NCBI GenBank assembly: GCA_903876795.1
Contig: CAIRBK010000066.1
Location: forward strand, 1 to 58,290
Direction of reading: 5' to 3'
Origin: an uncultured Verrucomicrobiota bacterium
GTDB taxonomy: Bacteria; Verrucomicrobiota; Verrucomicrobiia; Opitutales; Opitutaceae
Length of the DNA stretch: 58,290 nucleotides
The notes under the pieces: generated by a model
The model's input: only the letters and a program-made list of their open reading frames with translations
Told to the model about the DNA's origin: nothing
Database searches by the model: none
Shown here: positions 1 to 9,915 of the stretch, one piece after another
How the letters are laid out: each line of letters begins with the position of its first letter
How positions within the stretch are numbered: the stretch's first letter is position 1
Program-made: the position numbers and the translations under genes

Positions 1-1
1 C

Positions 2-49
2 AGGATCGCCGCCGCCCTCGACGAGTGGAAAGCCACTTACTCAGCCTAA
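2..49 (+). CDS. atpA: ATP synthase F1 subunit alpha, C-terminal end only
   Basis: Only the last 15 codons and the TAA stop are inside the window; the visible end reads RIAAALDEWKATYSA. So short a piece cannot be identified by motif. The call rests on position: it lies on the same strand about 100 bases before the gamma subunit, where atpA sits in the usual alpha-gamma-beta-epsilon order, and the tail is compatible with an alpha subunit C-terminus. Confidence 0.65.
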   Translation, partial: RIAAALDEWKATYSA

Positions 50-153
50 ACCCCGAACTGAGAACAGCCGTCAAAAGTCACAAAACGCGCAAAAATACGG
101 ACTCCGTTTTTTGCGACTCCTGCGCCTCTTTGCGGCCCACTCTCTGATCTACC

Positions 154-1023
154 ATGGCTTCAACACGCGATATCCGCCGGCGCATCAAGTCGGTCAAAAA
201 CACCCGCCAGATCACCAAGGCGATGGAACTCGTCGCCGCGTCGAAGATGAAGAAGGCGCAGCAGGCCGCCCTCGCCGGGCGCGCCTACACCCAGCTCATG
301 TCCGACATGCTCGCGGCCCTCGCCCCCCGCGTAAGCGAGCTCAAGCACCCGTTCCTCTCCGAACGCGAGGTCACCACCCGCGGCGTCCTTCTGGTCACCA
401 CCGACAAGGGCCTCTGCGGCCCCCTCAACGCCAACCTCTTCAAGCTCGTCACCGAGATCAAGACCCCGGCCAAGTTCTTCGCCATCGGCCGCAAGGGTGC
501 CCAGTTCCTCGCCCGCACTCATCGCGACCTCGTTGCCGACTTCGCCGTCCAGGACCGCGTGCCCTTCGCCGAGGTCAAGGTCGCCGTCGAGCTCATGGTT
601 GAGAAGTATCTCGCCGGCGAGATCGACACCCTCGAGGTCATCTATCCGCGCTTCAAAAACACCCTCGTGCAGGAGCCCACGCTCCGCCCCGTGCTGCCTC
701 TCACCAGCCTCGCCTCGTTCATCGAGCACGCCCAGTCCGAGGCTGGCGAGATCACCAAACGCGACGATCGCGACATGATCTTCGAGCCCGGCGCCGCCCA
801 AGTCCTCGCCGCGCTGATCCCCTTCTACATCAACCGCCACATCTACCAGCTGGTGCTCTCCGCCAAGGCCTCCGAGCACTCCGCCCGCATGGTCGCGATG
901 AAAACCGCCAAGGACAACGCCACCAAGCTCGTCGGCGAGCTCAGCCTCGAATACAACAAGGCCCGCCAGGCCGCCATCACCCAGGAGATCCTCGAGATCG
1001 CCGCCGCGCAGTTCGCGGCGTAA
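154..1023 (+). CDS. atpG: ATP synthase F1 subunit gamma
   Basis: A 289-residue protein, the normal length for the family. Gamma is the central rotor shaft of F1 and couples proton flow through Fo to catalysis in the alpha/beta hexamer at the inner membrane. The N-terminal helix carries the typical RRIKSVKNTRQITKAMELV signature, and the C-terminus (ARMVAMKTAKDNA near residue 247, then a helix with ARQAAITQEILEI) is the conserved end of the coiled coil. The ATG at 154 was chosen because the conserved N-terminus begins immediately after it. The gene lies between atpA and atpD in a standard operon. No oddities were seen. Confidence 0.97.
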   Translation: MASTRDIRRRIKSVKNTRQITKAMELVAASKMKKAQQAALAGRAYTQLMSDMLAALAPRVSELKHPFLSEREVTTRGVLLVTTDKGLCGPLNANLFKLVTEIKTPAKFFAIGRKGAQFLARTHRDLVADFAVQDRVPFAEVKVAVELMVEKYLAGEIDTLEVIYPRFKNTLVQEPTLRPVLPLTSLASFIEHAQSEAGEITKRDDRDMIFEPGAAQVLAALIPFYINRHIYQLVLSAKASEHSARMVAMKTAKDNATKLVGELSLEYNKARQAAITQEILEIAAAQFAA

Positions 1024-1045
1024 CCAGACTTTCCATACCACTTAA

Positions 1046-2479
<1,434 letters not shown>

Positions 2480-2587
2480 TCGCCGCTGAAGCAGCGGGTG
2501 GCCGGTAGCGGGTGCCGAGCATTAAGCCGGCGCCCGTTTCCACCAGCTCGCTCCTCACCACCCGCCAACCGCTACTTCCCTTAGCCC

Positions 2588-2995
2588 ATGTCCCTCACCC
2601 TCGAAATCGTCACCCCAGAAGCCCGGGTTTATTCCGACACGATCGACACCGTCGTCATCCCGACCGTGCAGGGCGAGATCGGCATCCTGCCGGGCCACAT
2701 CCCGCTGCTCACCCAGGTGGAGAGCGGCGAGCTGCGCGTGACCAGGGGCGGCAAGGAGCAAATTCTTGCCGTGGGCAAAGGCTTCGCCCAAGTCGAAGGC
2801 GACAAGGTTTCCATCCTGTCCGAACGCGCGATCACCGAGGAAAAAATCGACGAAAAAGCCGTCGAGGAGGCCCTCAAGCGCGCCGAAGGCCAGCTCAAGG
2901 AAGCCGCCCACCTCGATCCTGCCGAGCAGGAGATCCTGCACGAACTCGTGCGCTTCGCCGGCGTCCAGCTCGAGCTCAAGCGCCGAAAGCGCTGA
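2588..2995 (+). CDS. atpC: ATP synthase F1 subunit epsilon
   Basis: A 135-residue protein at the end of the operon. The N-terminal beta-sandwich is recognisable from LEIVTPEARVYSD and from GEIGILPGHIPLLTQ (about residues 30-44). The C-terminal half is the two-helix inhibitory arm that can dampen ATP hydrolysis. It starts 108 bases after atpD, a looser gap than between the other subunits, but on the same strand and before a strong terminator. Family length and motifs are complete. Confidence 0.95.
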   Translation: MSLTLEIVTPEARVYSDTIDTVVIPTVQGEIGILPGHIPLLTQVESGELRVTRGGKEQILAVGKGFAQVEGDKVSILSERAITEEKIDEKAVEEALKRAEGQLKEAAHLDPAEQEILHELVRFAGVQLELKRRKR

Positions 2996-3021
2996 GTTTC
3001 CCGTTCAATCCTCATACTCCC

Positions 3022-3052
3022 AAGCGCGGCCCGTCACGGCCGCGCTTTTTTT
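3022..3052 (+). terminator. Rho-independent terminator of the ATP synthase operon
   Basis: A perfect 10-bp stem (3022-3031 paired with 3038-3047) with a 6-base loop, followed by an unbroken T run to 3052. It lies 27 bases after the atpC stop codon on the same strand, which is where the operon should end. Confidence 0.9.
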
Positions 3053-3179
3053 GCCTATCAAGAAAAACGCGGAGCGCCCCCGCTGTGGCGTAAAAATCGC
3101 GTCGGCAAAAGTTGTCCGCCGCGGGGTCGCTTTTGAGTTCGTCGATTCGCAGCTCGCGGGTGCGCGCTGGTTTTAGTCG

Positions 3180-3400
3180 CGCCAGATTACCTCCGGGGCC
3201 TCGGCGCGGTTGGCCACAAGGGCCCGGCAGCCTTCGGCGCGGCACAATACTGCTGCTTCCAGCGGTAGGGCGTCGCCTCGCTGTTGTTCACGTTGCGGCA
3301 GACGGCCTCCGCCTTCCGTTGTTTGATCCGCCGCAAGATCGCGTCGACCTGCTACGGTGTGCGCTTCTTTCCTTTGGTAATTTCTGAGTTTCCTTTTCAT
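3180..3400 (-). pseudogene. Degraded IS3-type transposase OrfA fragment
   Basis: On the minus strand an ATG at 3400 opens with MKRKLRNYQRK. In a second frame the sequence then reads QVDAILRRIKQRKAEAV followed by CRNVNNSEATPYRWKQQYC. This matches the helix-turn-helix layout of IS3-family OrfA proteins (MKRKR, then EQ...ILR..., then the SEATFYRWK motif). The frame is broken by a TAG stop and at least one frameshift, and neither an OrfB nor terminal inverted repeats were found. It is a relic rather than an active element. The match is made by eye and is short, so the exact family is uncertain. The remaining parts of 3053-3562 hold nothing else I can identify. Confidence 0.5.
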
Positions 3401-3562
3401 TGCCCAAACTCTCATGCGCACCGGCCCAGTTTCCCTGTGGCAGGTCATTTCTTGGTGAGACTCTTGATCACCGCCTGGGAGTCCTTGGCCGGGGCGAACG
3501 GTCCGGCCTCTCCCAATTGCGGTAGTTTAGGCCCCGTATTCCTTCCCCGGCAGCCGTTATGG

Positions 3563-3910
3563 CTACAAGCTATTGGGTTTAGGTACCAGATGTTTGCGGA
3601 CCAGTTTGCGCACGCGGGTTGTGCTGATGCGCAAGAGCAGTCGGCTGCGAAAGAAATTTCCGGTATTCCAAGGGTGGTAGATGAACCCCTCCACCGCCTG
3701 CTCGAAGTCGCGATAACGGCGGAGGTCGCCCACTTCATGCAGAAAATCATAGTCCGCCCGGAAAAAGTTCCGGTTGGTCAGCCAAATCAAAATTTTCAAT
3801 ACGCGTGCGTGAGTATATAGCGCACGCTTCAGCAGGTGATCCGCATATTCATCGGGTTTTATCCCATGATGTGCACAATATACCTGGCGGAAATCACCCT
3901 TGGTTGTCAT
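3563..3910 (-). CDS. Small conserved-looking hypothetical protein
   Basis: A 115-residue protein with many aromatic and basic residues: an N-terminal MTTKGDFRQVYCAHHGI, a middle stretch with NRNFFRADYDFLHEVGD, and a basic C-terminus with RISTTRVRKLVRKHL. The amino acid composition is protein-like, unlike the arginine/proline-rich shadows common in this GC-rich DNA, which supports a real gene. No signal peptide, membrane helix or known catalytic motif is visible. The surrounding DNA is less GC-rich than the operons on both sides. Its function is unknown. It stands alone, 96 bases upstream (in minus-strand sense, beyond the end) of the MFS gene. Confidence 0.6.
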   Translation of the reverse strand: MTTKGDFRQVYCAHHGIKPDEYADHLLKRALYTHARVLKILIWLTNRNFFRADYDFLHEVGDLRRYRDFEQAVEGFIYHPWNTGNFFRSRLLLRISTTRVRKLVRKHLVPKPNSL

Positions 3911-4006
3911 AGCGAGGGATCAATATACCAAAATCCTGCTACGGCGTCCCATCGGATTGGTGACGATTGCGGAAATTCCACCTTTCGCGCCGCCCGCAGG
4001 CGCGAC

Positions 4007-5257
4007 TTACGACGGCTCCAGGTAATCGAGGTCCTTGCCGTGGGTTTCCTCCAGGCCGTGCAGCGCCCAAAGCGCCACCGCGACGCACACCGCGCCCACG
4101 ATCATCGCCCCGGGCAGCAGCCCGAACCGGTCTTTGCAAAACTGGAACCCGAGCGTGATCGGCACGACCGCCCCGCGCACAAAATTGGGCACGGTGGTCG
4201 CCACGGTCGATCGCAGGTTGGTGCCAAACTGCTCCGCGCCGATGGTGACAAACACCGCCCAGTACCCGATGCCCGCGCCCAGCCAGAAGATCACCGTGTA
4301 AAACCAGCGCGCCCCGGCGTCGGCCGACAGGAAATAAGCCGCCATCCCCGCCACCGTGAGCAGGATGAAGCCGAGGACGACCTTGCGCCGCGACCCCAAC
4401 CACTGCGTCAGCAGTCCGCTCGCGAGGTCGCCGACGGTGAGGCCAAGGTAGAGGATGGAGACCGCGTAGGCCGCCTTGATCTCGCCCGAGATGCGCAGCG
4501 CCCGGGCGAATTCCGGCGAAAACGTCACCAGCACTCCGACCACGAACCAGCTCGGCAGGCCGATCAGGATGCACCGCGCGTATTTGGAAAATCGCGACCA
4601 CCGGGTGAACAGGGAAAGGAAGTCGCCGCGTTTCACGTGGGGCGCCGCCGCCTTGAGCCGGTCGAACATCCCCGACTCGGCCACGCTCACGCGCAGGAAC
4701 AGCAGGGCCAGTCCCAGCCCGCCGCCGATGAAATACGAGGTGCGCCAGTGGACCAGCTCGGCCACGAAGCCGCCGACCACCGCCCCCATCACGCCGATGG
4801 TTGCGACCAGGGCGGTGCCGTAGGCCCGGCGCTCCTTGGACAGCACCTCGGCCACGAGCGTGACGCTGCCGCCGAGCTCGCCGGCCAGGCCGAAGCCGGC
4901 GATGAACCGCAGCGCCAGGTAGGCCTCGAACGAGGTGACGAAGCCGTTGGCGATGTTGGCCAGCGAATAAAGCAGGATGGAGCCGAACAGCACGGCGAGC
5001 CGGCCGATGCGGTCGCCGATCACCCCGAAGAAAATGCCGCCGAGGAGCATGCCCGCCATCTGCCAGTTAAGCAGGCTCACGCCGCGGTTCACCAATTCGG
5101 AGGCGGGCACGCCGAGGTCGGTCAGGCTGGGCACGCGCAGGATCGAGACCAGCGTGAGATCGTAGATGTCCACGAAGTAGCCGAGCGCGCCCACGATCAC
5201 GGCGGGCTGGAGGACTTCGTTCAGAACGGAGCGGGGCGGGGGAACGGCGGCGGGCAT
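4007..5257 (-). CDS. MFS transporter, metabolite symporter-like
   Basis: A 416-residue integral membrane protein with about 12 hydrophobic segments. The loop 2-3 signature of the major facilitator superfamily is visible as GVIGDRIGRLAVL, and the first helix holds GYFVDIYDLTLVS, the pattern seen in sugar-phosphate and organic-acid symporters. The start at 5257 (MPAAVPPPRS) was chosen over a longer in-frame extension, because the extension has the composition of an out-of-frame reading of the upstream glycosyltransferase. The chosen start lies 10 bases after that gene's stop, so the two are probably co-transcribed. The substrate cannot be told from sequence. Confidence 0.85.
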   Translation of the reverse strand: MPAAVPPPRSVLNEVLQPAVIVGALGYFVDIYDLTLVSILRVPSLTDLGVPASELVNRGVSLLNWQMAGMLLGGIFFGVIGDRIGRLAVLFGSILLYSLANIANGFVTSFEAYLALRFIAGFGLAGELGGSVTLVAEVLSKERRAYGTALVATIGVMGAVVGGFVAELVHWRTSYFIGGGLGLALLFLRVSVAESGMFDRLKAAAPHVKRGDFLSLFTRWSRFSKYARCILIGLPSWFVVGVLVTFSPEFARALRISGEIKAAYAVSILYLGLTVGDLASGLLTQWLGSRRKVVLGFILLTVAGMAAYFLSADAGARWFYTVIFWLGAGIGYWAVFVTIGAEQFGTNLRSTVATTVPNFVRGAVVPITLGFQFCKDRFGLLPGAMIVGAVCVAVALWALHGLEETHGKDLDYLEPS

Positions 5258-5267
5258 GGAGTGGAGA

Positions 5268-6356
5268 TCAGCGTTGGCGGCGGAGGCGTGCGAACAGAGC
5301 CAGGTAGGCTTGCGCCTGGCGGCGGGGGTCGAAGGCCGCGCGGGCGAAGCGCCGCGCCTCCTGTCCGGCGTCGGCACGGAGCGCATCCGATTCGAGGTAG
5401 CCGCGCAACGCGGCGCGGAACGTCCCGGTGTCTCCCGGGGGAACCACGCGGCCGGTCACGCCGTCCTGGATACACTCGGCCACGCCGCCGGCGGCGTAGG
5501 CGACCGCCGGCAGCCCGTGGGCCTGCGCCTCGATGAGAAAGTTGGAGAGCGACTCCGCCCGCGAGGCGAGCACCGCGACGTCGGCGGCTCGATAGAGCGG
5601 AGTGGGATCGGCCTGGAAACCCAGAAAGCGGACGCGGTCGGCCACGCCCAGACGGTCGGCGAGCGCCTCGCAGCCGGCGCGCGCGGAGCCTTCGCCGGCC
5701 AGCCAGAGTTGCCAGGGCGGGGTCTCCCCGAGGCCGGCGGCGATCTCGATGAGCGCGCGCTGGTTTTTCTCGGGCCGGAGCATGCCGACGCAGAGCAGCA
5801 CCCGGGTCCCGGGCCCGGCGCCCTGGCGGGAGCGGACGGCTTCGTCGCGCTTGGGGTCGCCGGCGGGCGCGGGCGGGAAAACCAGGGCGTTGTGGATCAC
5901 CGAGACGCGCTCCGCCGGCACGCCGTGGGCGCGGGTGAGCAGGTCGGCTGATTCCGCGCTGTTGGCCACGACGTGGGCGACGTGGTGCAGCGAACGGCGG
6001 AAGGGGCCCGGCAGGGGTTTGCCGGTGCGAAGGGTGCCGACCACGATCGTCGAGGGGAGGGCGCGGGCGAGTCGGCCGGCGTGGCAGTTGGCCATTCGGC
6101 CCATGCAGAGCACGACGTCGGGCGAGGCGGGGCGGGCGTAGCGGACCAGGCCGGGGGCAAACCAGTTCAGACCGGTGTCGAACGGTTGCAGCGCGCGATG
6201 GGGCAGGGTGGCCAGGGTGGTTGCAAGCACGCCGCCGGGGCGGAAGGTGACGACCGTGGTCGCGTGCCCCGCGTCGGTGAAAGCTCGGGCGAGCAACACC
6301 GTCTGGCGTTCGGTGCCTCCGCTGCGCAACCGGTCTTGCACGATCCAGATCTTCAT
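5268..6356 (-). CDS. GT4-family glycosyltransferase
   Basis: A 362-residue GT-B fold enzyme. The N-terminal domain opens with the acceptor-side pattern RSGGTERQTVLLARAF. The C-terminal nucleotide-sugar domain shows GMLRPEKNQ (about residues 191-199) and the retaining GT4 donor-binding stretch ESLSNFLIEAQAHGLP followed by AGGVAECIQDGVTG. Such enzymes transfer sugars from nucleotide donors to glycans or lipids at the cytoplasmic face of the membrane. Its ATG overlaps the stop of the preceding GT4 gene by four bases, indicating translational coupling, and the MFS gene follows. Donor and acceptor are unknown. Confidence 0.9.
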   Translation of the reverse strand: MKIWIVQDRLRSGGTERQTVLLARAFTDAGHATTVVTFRPGGVLATTLATLPHRALQPFDTGLNWFAPGLVRYARPASPDVVLCMGRMANCHAGRLARALPSTIVVGTLRTGKPLPGPFRRSLHHVAHVVANSAESADLLTRAHGVPAERVSVIHNALVFPPAPAGDPKRDEAVRSRQGAGPGTRVLLCVGMLRPEKNQRALIEIAAGLGETPPWQLWLAGEGSARAGCEALADRLGVADRVRFLGFQADPTPLYRAADVAVLASRAESLSNFLIEAQAHGLPAVAYAAGGVAECIQDGVTGRVVPPGDTGTFRAALRGYLESDALRADAGQEARRFARAAFDPRRQAQAYLALFARLRRQR

Positions 6357-7516
6357 TCGGTGGCGACCAGGTCGGGTAACTCATCGCCCGGGTGGAAGAG
6401 CAATTCGGCGGCGCGGCCCCACGTGGTGCGACGTGCCCAGGCGCGGCCGTTTGCGCCCAGTCGGCGGCGCAGGGCGGGATCGGCGATCAGCTTGCGGAAC
6501 GCCTCGGTGAGCGCCGGCGGGTGGTGCGGGGCGACCAGAAAACCGGTTTCCCCATCGACGACGGCCTCGGCGACTCCGCCCACGCGGTGGGCGACGACGG
6601 GCAGACCGTGGGCCGAGGCTTCGAGGTAAACCAAACCGAAGCCTTCGACGCTGTGACCGAAGTCGATGCTCGTGAGGGCAAAGATATCCGCCCGGGCATA
6701 GACGCGGTCGAGCTCTGCGTCGGAGAGGTTGCCGAGGAAACGCACGGTGAGGCCGGGTTGTGCGGCGGCTTCGCGCAGGGCGTTCTCATAGGTGGATTTG
6801 CTGGTGCTGCCGGCGATCCAGTATTCGACCCGGCCGGCCATTTCCGGCGGGAGTGACTGAAGGGCGTGGAGGGCGAGCAACTGGCCCTTGCGCGGATGGA
6901 GGCGACCGACGGTGAGGACGACGACCTTGTCGTTGCTCCCTGTCGCCGTCTCGGGCGGGTCGGCCGCGAAATCCGCCCGCAGTGCCCCCGGGGTCAGGAA
7001 GGTCTTGGCGTCGGCCTCGGGGAAACGGTCGTTCAGGAGGTTTTTGGTGAAATGGGTGAGCGTGCTTATGCGGAACGCATGGCGGATGAGCCGGCGTGTC
7101 AGCCAGCGAGTCACCGGATCGGCATGAAAACGGAGGATTTCGGAGCCGTGAAAGGTCAGCACGATCCGTTTCGGGCGGAAGGCTTTCAGGGGCAGGATCA
7201 TCATCAATGCGAGCATCGGGCCGGGCTCGGGCAGATAGACCGTGGCGTAGCGCAAACGCCGGCGCTCGCGCACCAACCAAAGGATGAGCTTGAGGCGGCA
7301 GATCAGGTTGTGCGTGCCCGGCAGGGGCAGACGGCGCATCGTAAACGACCACGGTTTCTCTTCATGGGGAGCCGCCTGTTGCGCCCAGACTTCGATCTGG
7401 TGCCCGCAGGCGGCCCCGGCTTGGGCGACCTCCTCGGTGAAAGTCGCAATCCCGCCGCGTTTGGGGTAAAACTCGTGTGTAATGATAAACACGGGATGCG
7501 GACCGGAGGCGCTCAT
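6353..7516 (-). CDS. GT4-family glycosyltransferase
   Basis: A 387-residue glycosyltransferase. The N-terminus has FYPKRGGIATFTEEVAQAG, the loop typical of GT4 enzymes that build exopolysaccharide or lipid-linked glycans. The C-terminal domain has VGRLHPRKGQ and then SVEGFGLVYLEASAHGLP, in which the E-x7-E donor site is complete, followed by GGVAEAVVDGETG. It is the first gene of a three-gene minus-strand unit (GT4-GT4-MFS) and is divergent from the acyl carrier protein fusion across a 131-base spacer. The locus suggests extracellular or lipid-linked glycan synthesis, but no product can be named. Confidence 0.9.
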   Translation of the reverse strand: MSASGPHPVFIITHEFYPKRGGIATFTEEVAQAGAACGHQIEVWAQQAAPHEEKPWSFTMRRLPLPGTHNLICRLKLILWLVRERRRLRYATVYLPEPGPMLALMMILPLKAFRPKRIVLTFHGSEILRFHADPVTRWLTRRLIRHAFRISTLTHFTKNLLNDRFPEADAKTFLTPGALRADFAADPPETATGSNDKVVVLTVGRLHPRKGQLLALHALQSLPPEMAGRVEYWIAGSTSKSTYENALREAAAQPGLTVRFLGNLSDAELDRVYARADIFALTSIDFGHSVEGFGLVYLEASAHGLPVVAHRVGGVAEAVVDGETGFLVAPHHPPALTEAFRKLIADPALRRRLGANGRAWARRTTWGRAAELLFHPGDELPDLVATE

Positions 7517-7551
7517 GGAGACCCAAGCTCGTCGGGCAATTACCCCATGAA

Positions 7552-7584
7552 CGCAAGCCCGCCTTCCGCGAATGCAGGCTTGCG
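7552..7584. promoter_or_regulatory. Inverted repeat in the divergent glycosyltransferase/ACP spacer
   Basis: Perfect 8-bp arms CGCAAGCC (7552-7559) and GGCTTGCG (7577-7584) are separated by 17 bases, in the 131-base spacer between two divergent transcription units. It could be an operator shared by both units or a 5' hairpin of the minus-strand transcript. There is no T run, so it is unlikely to be a terminator. An AT-rich TATATC at about 7617-7622 may be part of the plus-strand promoter. Confidence 0.35.
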
Positions 7585-7647
7585 CTGGGTCGGCGACAGG
7601 GGCTTTTTGTTTCAGCTATATCACTCAGCCGATTTCGCGAAAATCTC

Positions 7648-8562
7648 ATGCCTGACGCTCCTTCTTCCGACACTAACTTGCGTAAGCCCTTTGCCCCTGA
7701 GGACGAAGCCTCTTTGCGGGAAAGCCTGCGGAGGTGCTCCGAAAAGACGGTCGAGGCGGCGGTCGCCTATCGGAAGGCGGCCGATCCGAAGCACATCCCT
7801 GCCATCATCATCGGCATCATCGAGCGCTTTGTGGAACCCGAGTTGCGGCCGCGCTTGGCCGGCGAGTGCGACGATTTGCGGGTGATCGAGGACCTCGGTC
7901 TCGATTCCCTTACCATGATGGAGATCGTCATGCTGGTCGAGGAGGTCACCCAGACCAAGATCGAGAATGACGAGCTGCGCGGCTTGGTCACGATCGGCGA
8001 CATCAAGATCTTCGTCGATTGCCGCGCCCGCGGGGTGCCGCCTCCCGCCCCGGCCAAGACCCTGCTCGGCGACGATCTGCGCGCCCTCATGCCCATTGGC
8101 GCCCCGTTTTTGTTCCTCGACGACGCGCGGGTGAGTCCGACGCAGGCCACCGCCAGCTATCGCATCACCGGCCAGGAGTTTTTCCTCGCCGGGCACTTCA
8201 AGGGCAACCCCGTCATGCCCGCCTCCATCATGCTGGAGTCGCTCGGCCAGCTCGGCGTGCTGCACCTGCTGGCCGGTCTTCCGGTCGAAGCCGGCAAGAT
8301 CGTGGGCGCCGCCACCATTTTCTTCGCCTCGACCGACGGCGTGCGCTGCCACCGCGTCTGCAAACCCGGCGACGTCCTTACCCTTACGCTCAAGCCGAAG
8401 CGCGTCAAGGAGCCGCTGGCCGTTTACACGGGCAGTATCCGCGTGGGCCAGGAAAAGGCCATCATCGCCGAGGAGATCACCCTGACTTTCGGTTTGGTCG
8501 AAGCTCCGGTCGCCGCGCACGCCGCCACCGAGCCGTCGGTGTTATCCGCAGCCGTCGCCTGA
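7648..8562 (+). CDS. Acyl carrier protein fused to a FabZ-like dehydratase
   Basis: A 304-residue two-domain protein. Residues about 52-125 form an acyl carrier protein with the phosphopantetheine serine at position 87 in GLDSLTMMEIV. Residues about 140-290 form a hotdog-fold dehydratase with the FabZ-type catalytic loop GHFKGNPVMP (His183) and the partner glutamate in MLESLGQLG (Glu197). In standard bacterial fatty acid synthesis these are separate proteins. An N-terminal extension of about 50 residues matches nothing I recognise. The gene is followed by a ketoacyl synthase and a GT4 enzyme on the same strand, so a dedicated acyl chain that becomes glycosylated is a reasonable inference. Both active sites look intact. 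Confidence 0.88.
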   Translation: MPDAPSSDTNLRKPFAPEDEASLRESLRRCSEKTVEAAVAYRKAADPKHIPAIIIGIIERFVEPELRPRLAGECDDLRVIEDLGLDSLTMMEIVMLVEEVTQTKIENDELRGLVTIGDIKIFVDCRARGVPPPAPAKTLLGDDLRALMPIGAPFLFLDDARVSPTQATASYRITGQEFFLAGHFKGNPVMPASIMLESLGQLGVLHLLAGLPVEAGKIVGAATIFFASTDGVRCHRVCKPGDVLTLTLKPKRVKEPLAVYTGSIRVGQEKAIIAEEITLTFGLVEAPVAAHAATEPSVLSAAVA

Positions 8563-8643
8563 GCGAAGGACGTTGCCCGATTTTGGGCTTTATTTGCAGG
8601 CGGCTTGGGTCCGACCATACCGGCCATCATTTCCATCCCGACC

Positions 8644-9906
8644 ATGCCGCGCATTTTTATCACCGGATTGGGCTTCATCACCAGCATCGGCAACTCGGCG
8701 GCCGCCGTTGAGCAAAGCCTGCGCGAGCTGCGCCACGGCATGGTGAGTTATCCGCCTTTCGCGGCGAACAACATCCCGGTCAAGGTCGCCGCGCCGGTCC
8801 GCGATTTCAAGACCGACGCCGAGGACCCCGAGGACTGGACCATCCCCGCGCCCTACGCCGTCAAGCGCGAGCAGCTCCGCAGCCTCAGCCCCAACGCCCT
8901 CTACGCTTGCTGCGCGCTCCAGCAGGCCATCGCCGACGCCCGCCTCGCCCCCCAGGACGTGTCCAACGACGACACCGGCCTCTACGCCGCCTCGGCCGGC
9001 TCACCGGTCACGCTCGGCCGCCAGCTCAACCGCATGAATCAAAACGGCGTGATGCGCTGCCCGCCGCTCGGCGTGGTGGCCAGCATCGCCGGCACCGTGC
9101 AGTTCAACCTCGTGGCCCACTTCAAGATCAGGGGCGCCTCCACCGGCTTCACCTCCGCCTGCGCCGCCTCGGCCCACGCCCTCGGCTTTGCCTTCGACGA
9201 GATCGCGCTCGGCCGCCAGAAGCGCATGTTCGTCGTCGGCGCAGAGGACGGCAACACCGAGACCATCCTGCCCTTCGCCTCGATGCGCGCCGTCTCCCTC
9301 AACCCCGATCCCGCCACCGCTTCGCGTCCTTTCGACAAGCGCCGGGACGGCTTCGTCGGCACCGGCGGCGCCGCCGTGCTCGTGCTGGAGAGCGAGGACG
9401 AGGTCGCCCGCCGCGGCGCCACGCCCTACGCCGAGGTCCTGGGCTGGGGCCAGGCCTCCGATGGCCACAACGTCGCCATCTCCCACCCCGAAGGCCTCGG
9501 CCTGGCCAACGCCATGCGCCGCGCGCTCAAGGCCGCCGGCGTCTCCCCCGCCGAGGTCGATCACATCAACGCCCACGCCACCTCCACGCCCATCGGCGAC
9601 GCCTCCGAGTGCAAGGCCATCCGCGCCGTCCTCGGCGAACACGCCGCCCGCGCCGCCGTCAGCAGCACCAAGGCCCTCACCGGACACGGGCTCTCCCTGG
9701 CCGGCGCCATGGAGGCCGGCTTCTGCGCCCTCGCGCTGAAGCACGGCTTCATCCCCGGCTCCGCCCACATCGGCGAACTCGATCCGGTCTGCGACGGCCT
9801 CCGCATTCCCCGCGCCACCGAATCTGTCCAGCCCCGCATCGTGCTCAACAACAGCAGCGGCTTCGGCGGCGCCAACGTCTGCGTGGTGTTCAAGCAGGTG
9901 GTCTGA
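8644..9906 (+). CDS. Beta-ketoacyl-ACP synthase (FabB/FabF family)
   Basis: A 420-residue thiolase-fold condensing enzyme. The catalytic cysteine is Cys173 in TSACAASAHALG, and the two histidines are His311 (NAHATSTPIGD) and His348 (STKALTGHGLSLAGA), so this is a catalytic KS and not a chain length factor. The ending NNSSGFGGANVCVVF is the usual C-terminal signature. The wording around the second histidine resembles FabB more than FabF. The start MPRIFITG at 8644 was preferred over an in-frame ATG 13 codons upstream, because the family begins right at the first beta strand. It lies 81 bases after the ACP-dehydratase gene and probably uses that carrier protein. Confidence 0.92.
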   Translation: MPRIFITGLGFITSIGNSAAAVEQSLRELRHGMVSYPPFAANNIPVKVAAPVRDFKTDAEDPEDWTIPAPYAVKREQLRSLSPNALYACCALQQAIADARLAPQDVSNDDTGLYAASAGSPVTLGRQLNRMNQNGVMRCPPLGVVASIAGTVQFNLVAHFKIRGASTGFTSACAASAHALGFAFDEIALGRQKRMFVVGAEDGNTETILPFASMRAVSLNPDPATASRPFDKRRDGFVGTGGAAVLVLESEDEVARRGATPYAEVLGWGQASDGHNVAISHPEGLGLANAMRRALKAAGVSPAEVDHINAHATSTPIGDASECKAIRAVLGEHAARAAVSSTKALTGHGLSLAGAMEAGFCALALKHGFIPGSAHIGELDPVCDGLRIPRATESVQPRIVLNNSSGFGGANVCVVFKQVV

Positions 9907-9915
9907 CCGCCCGCG

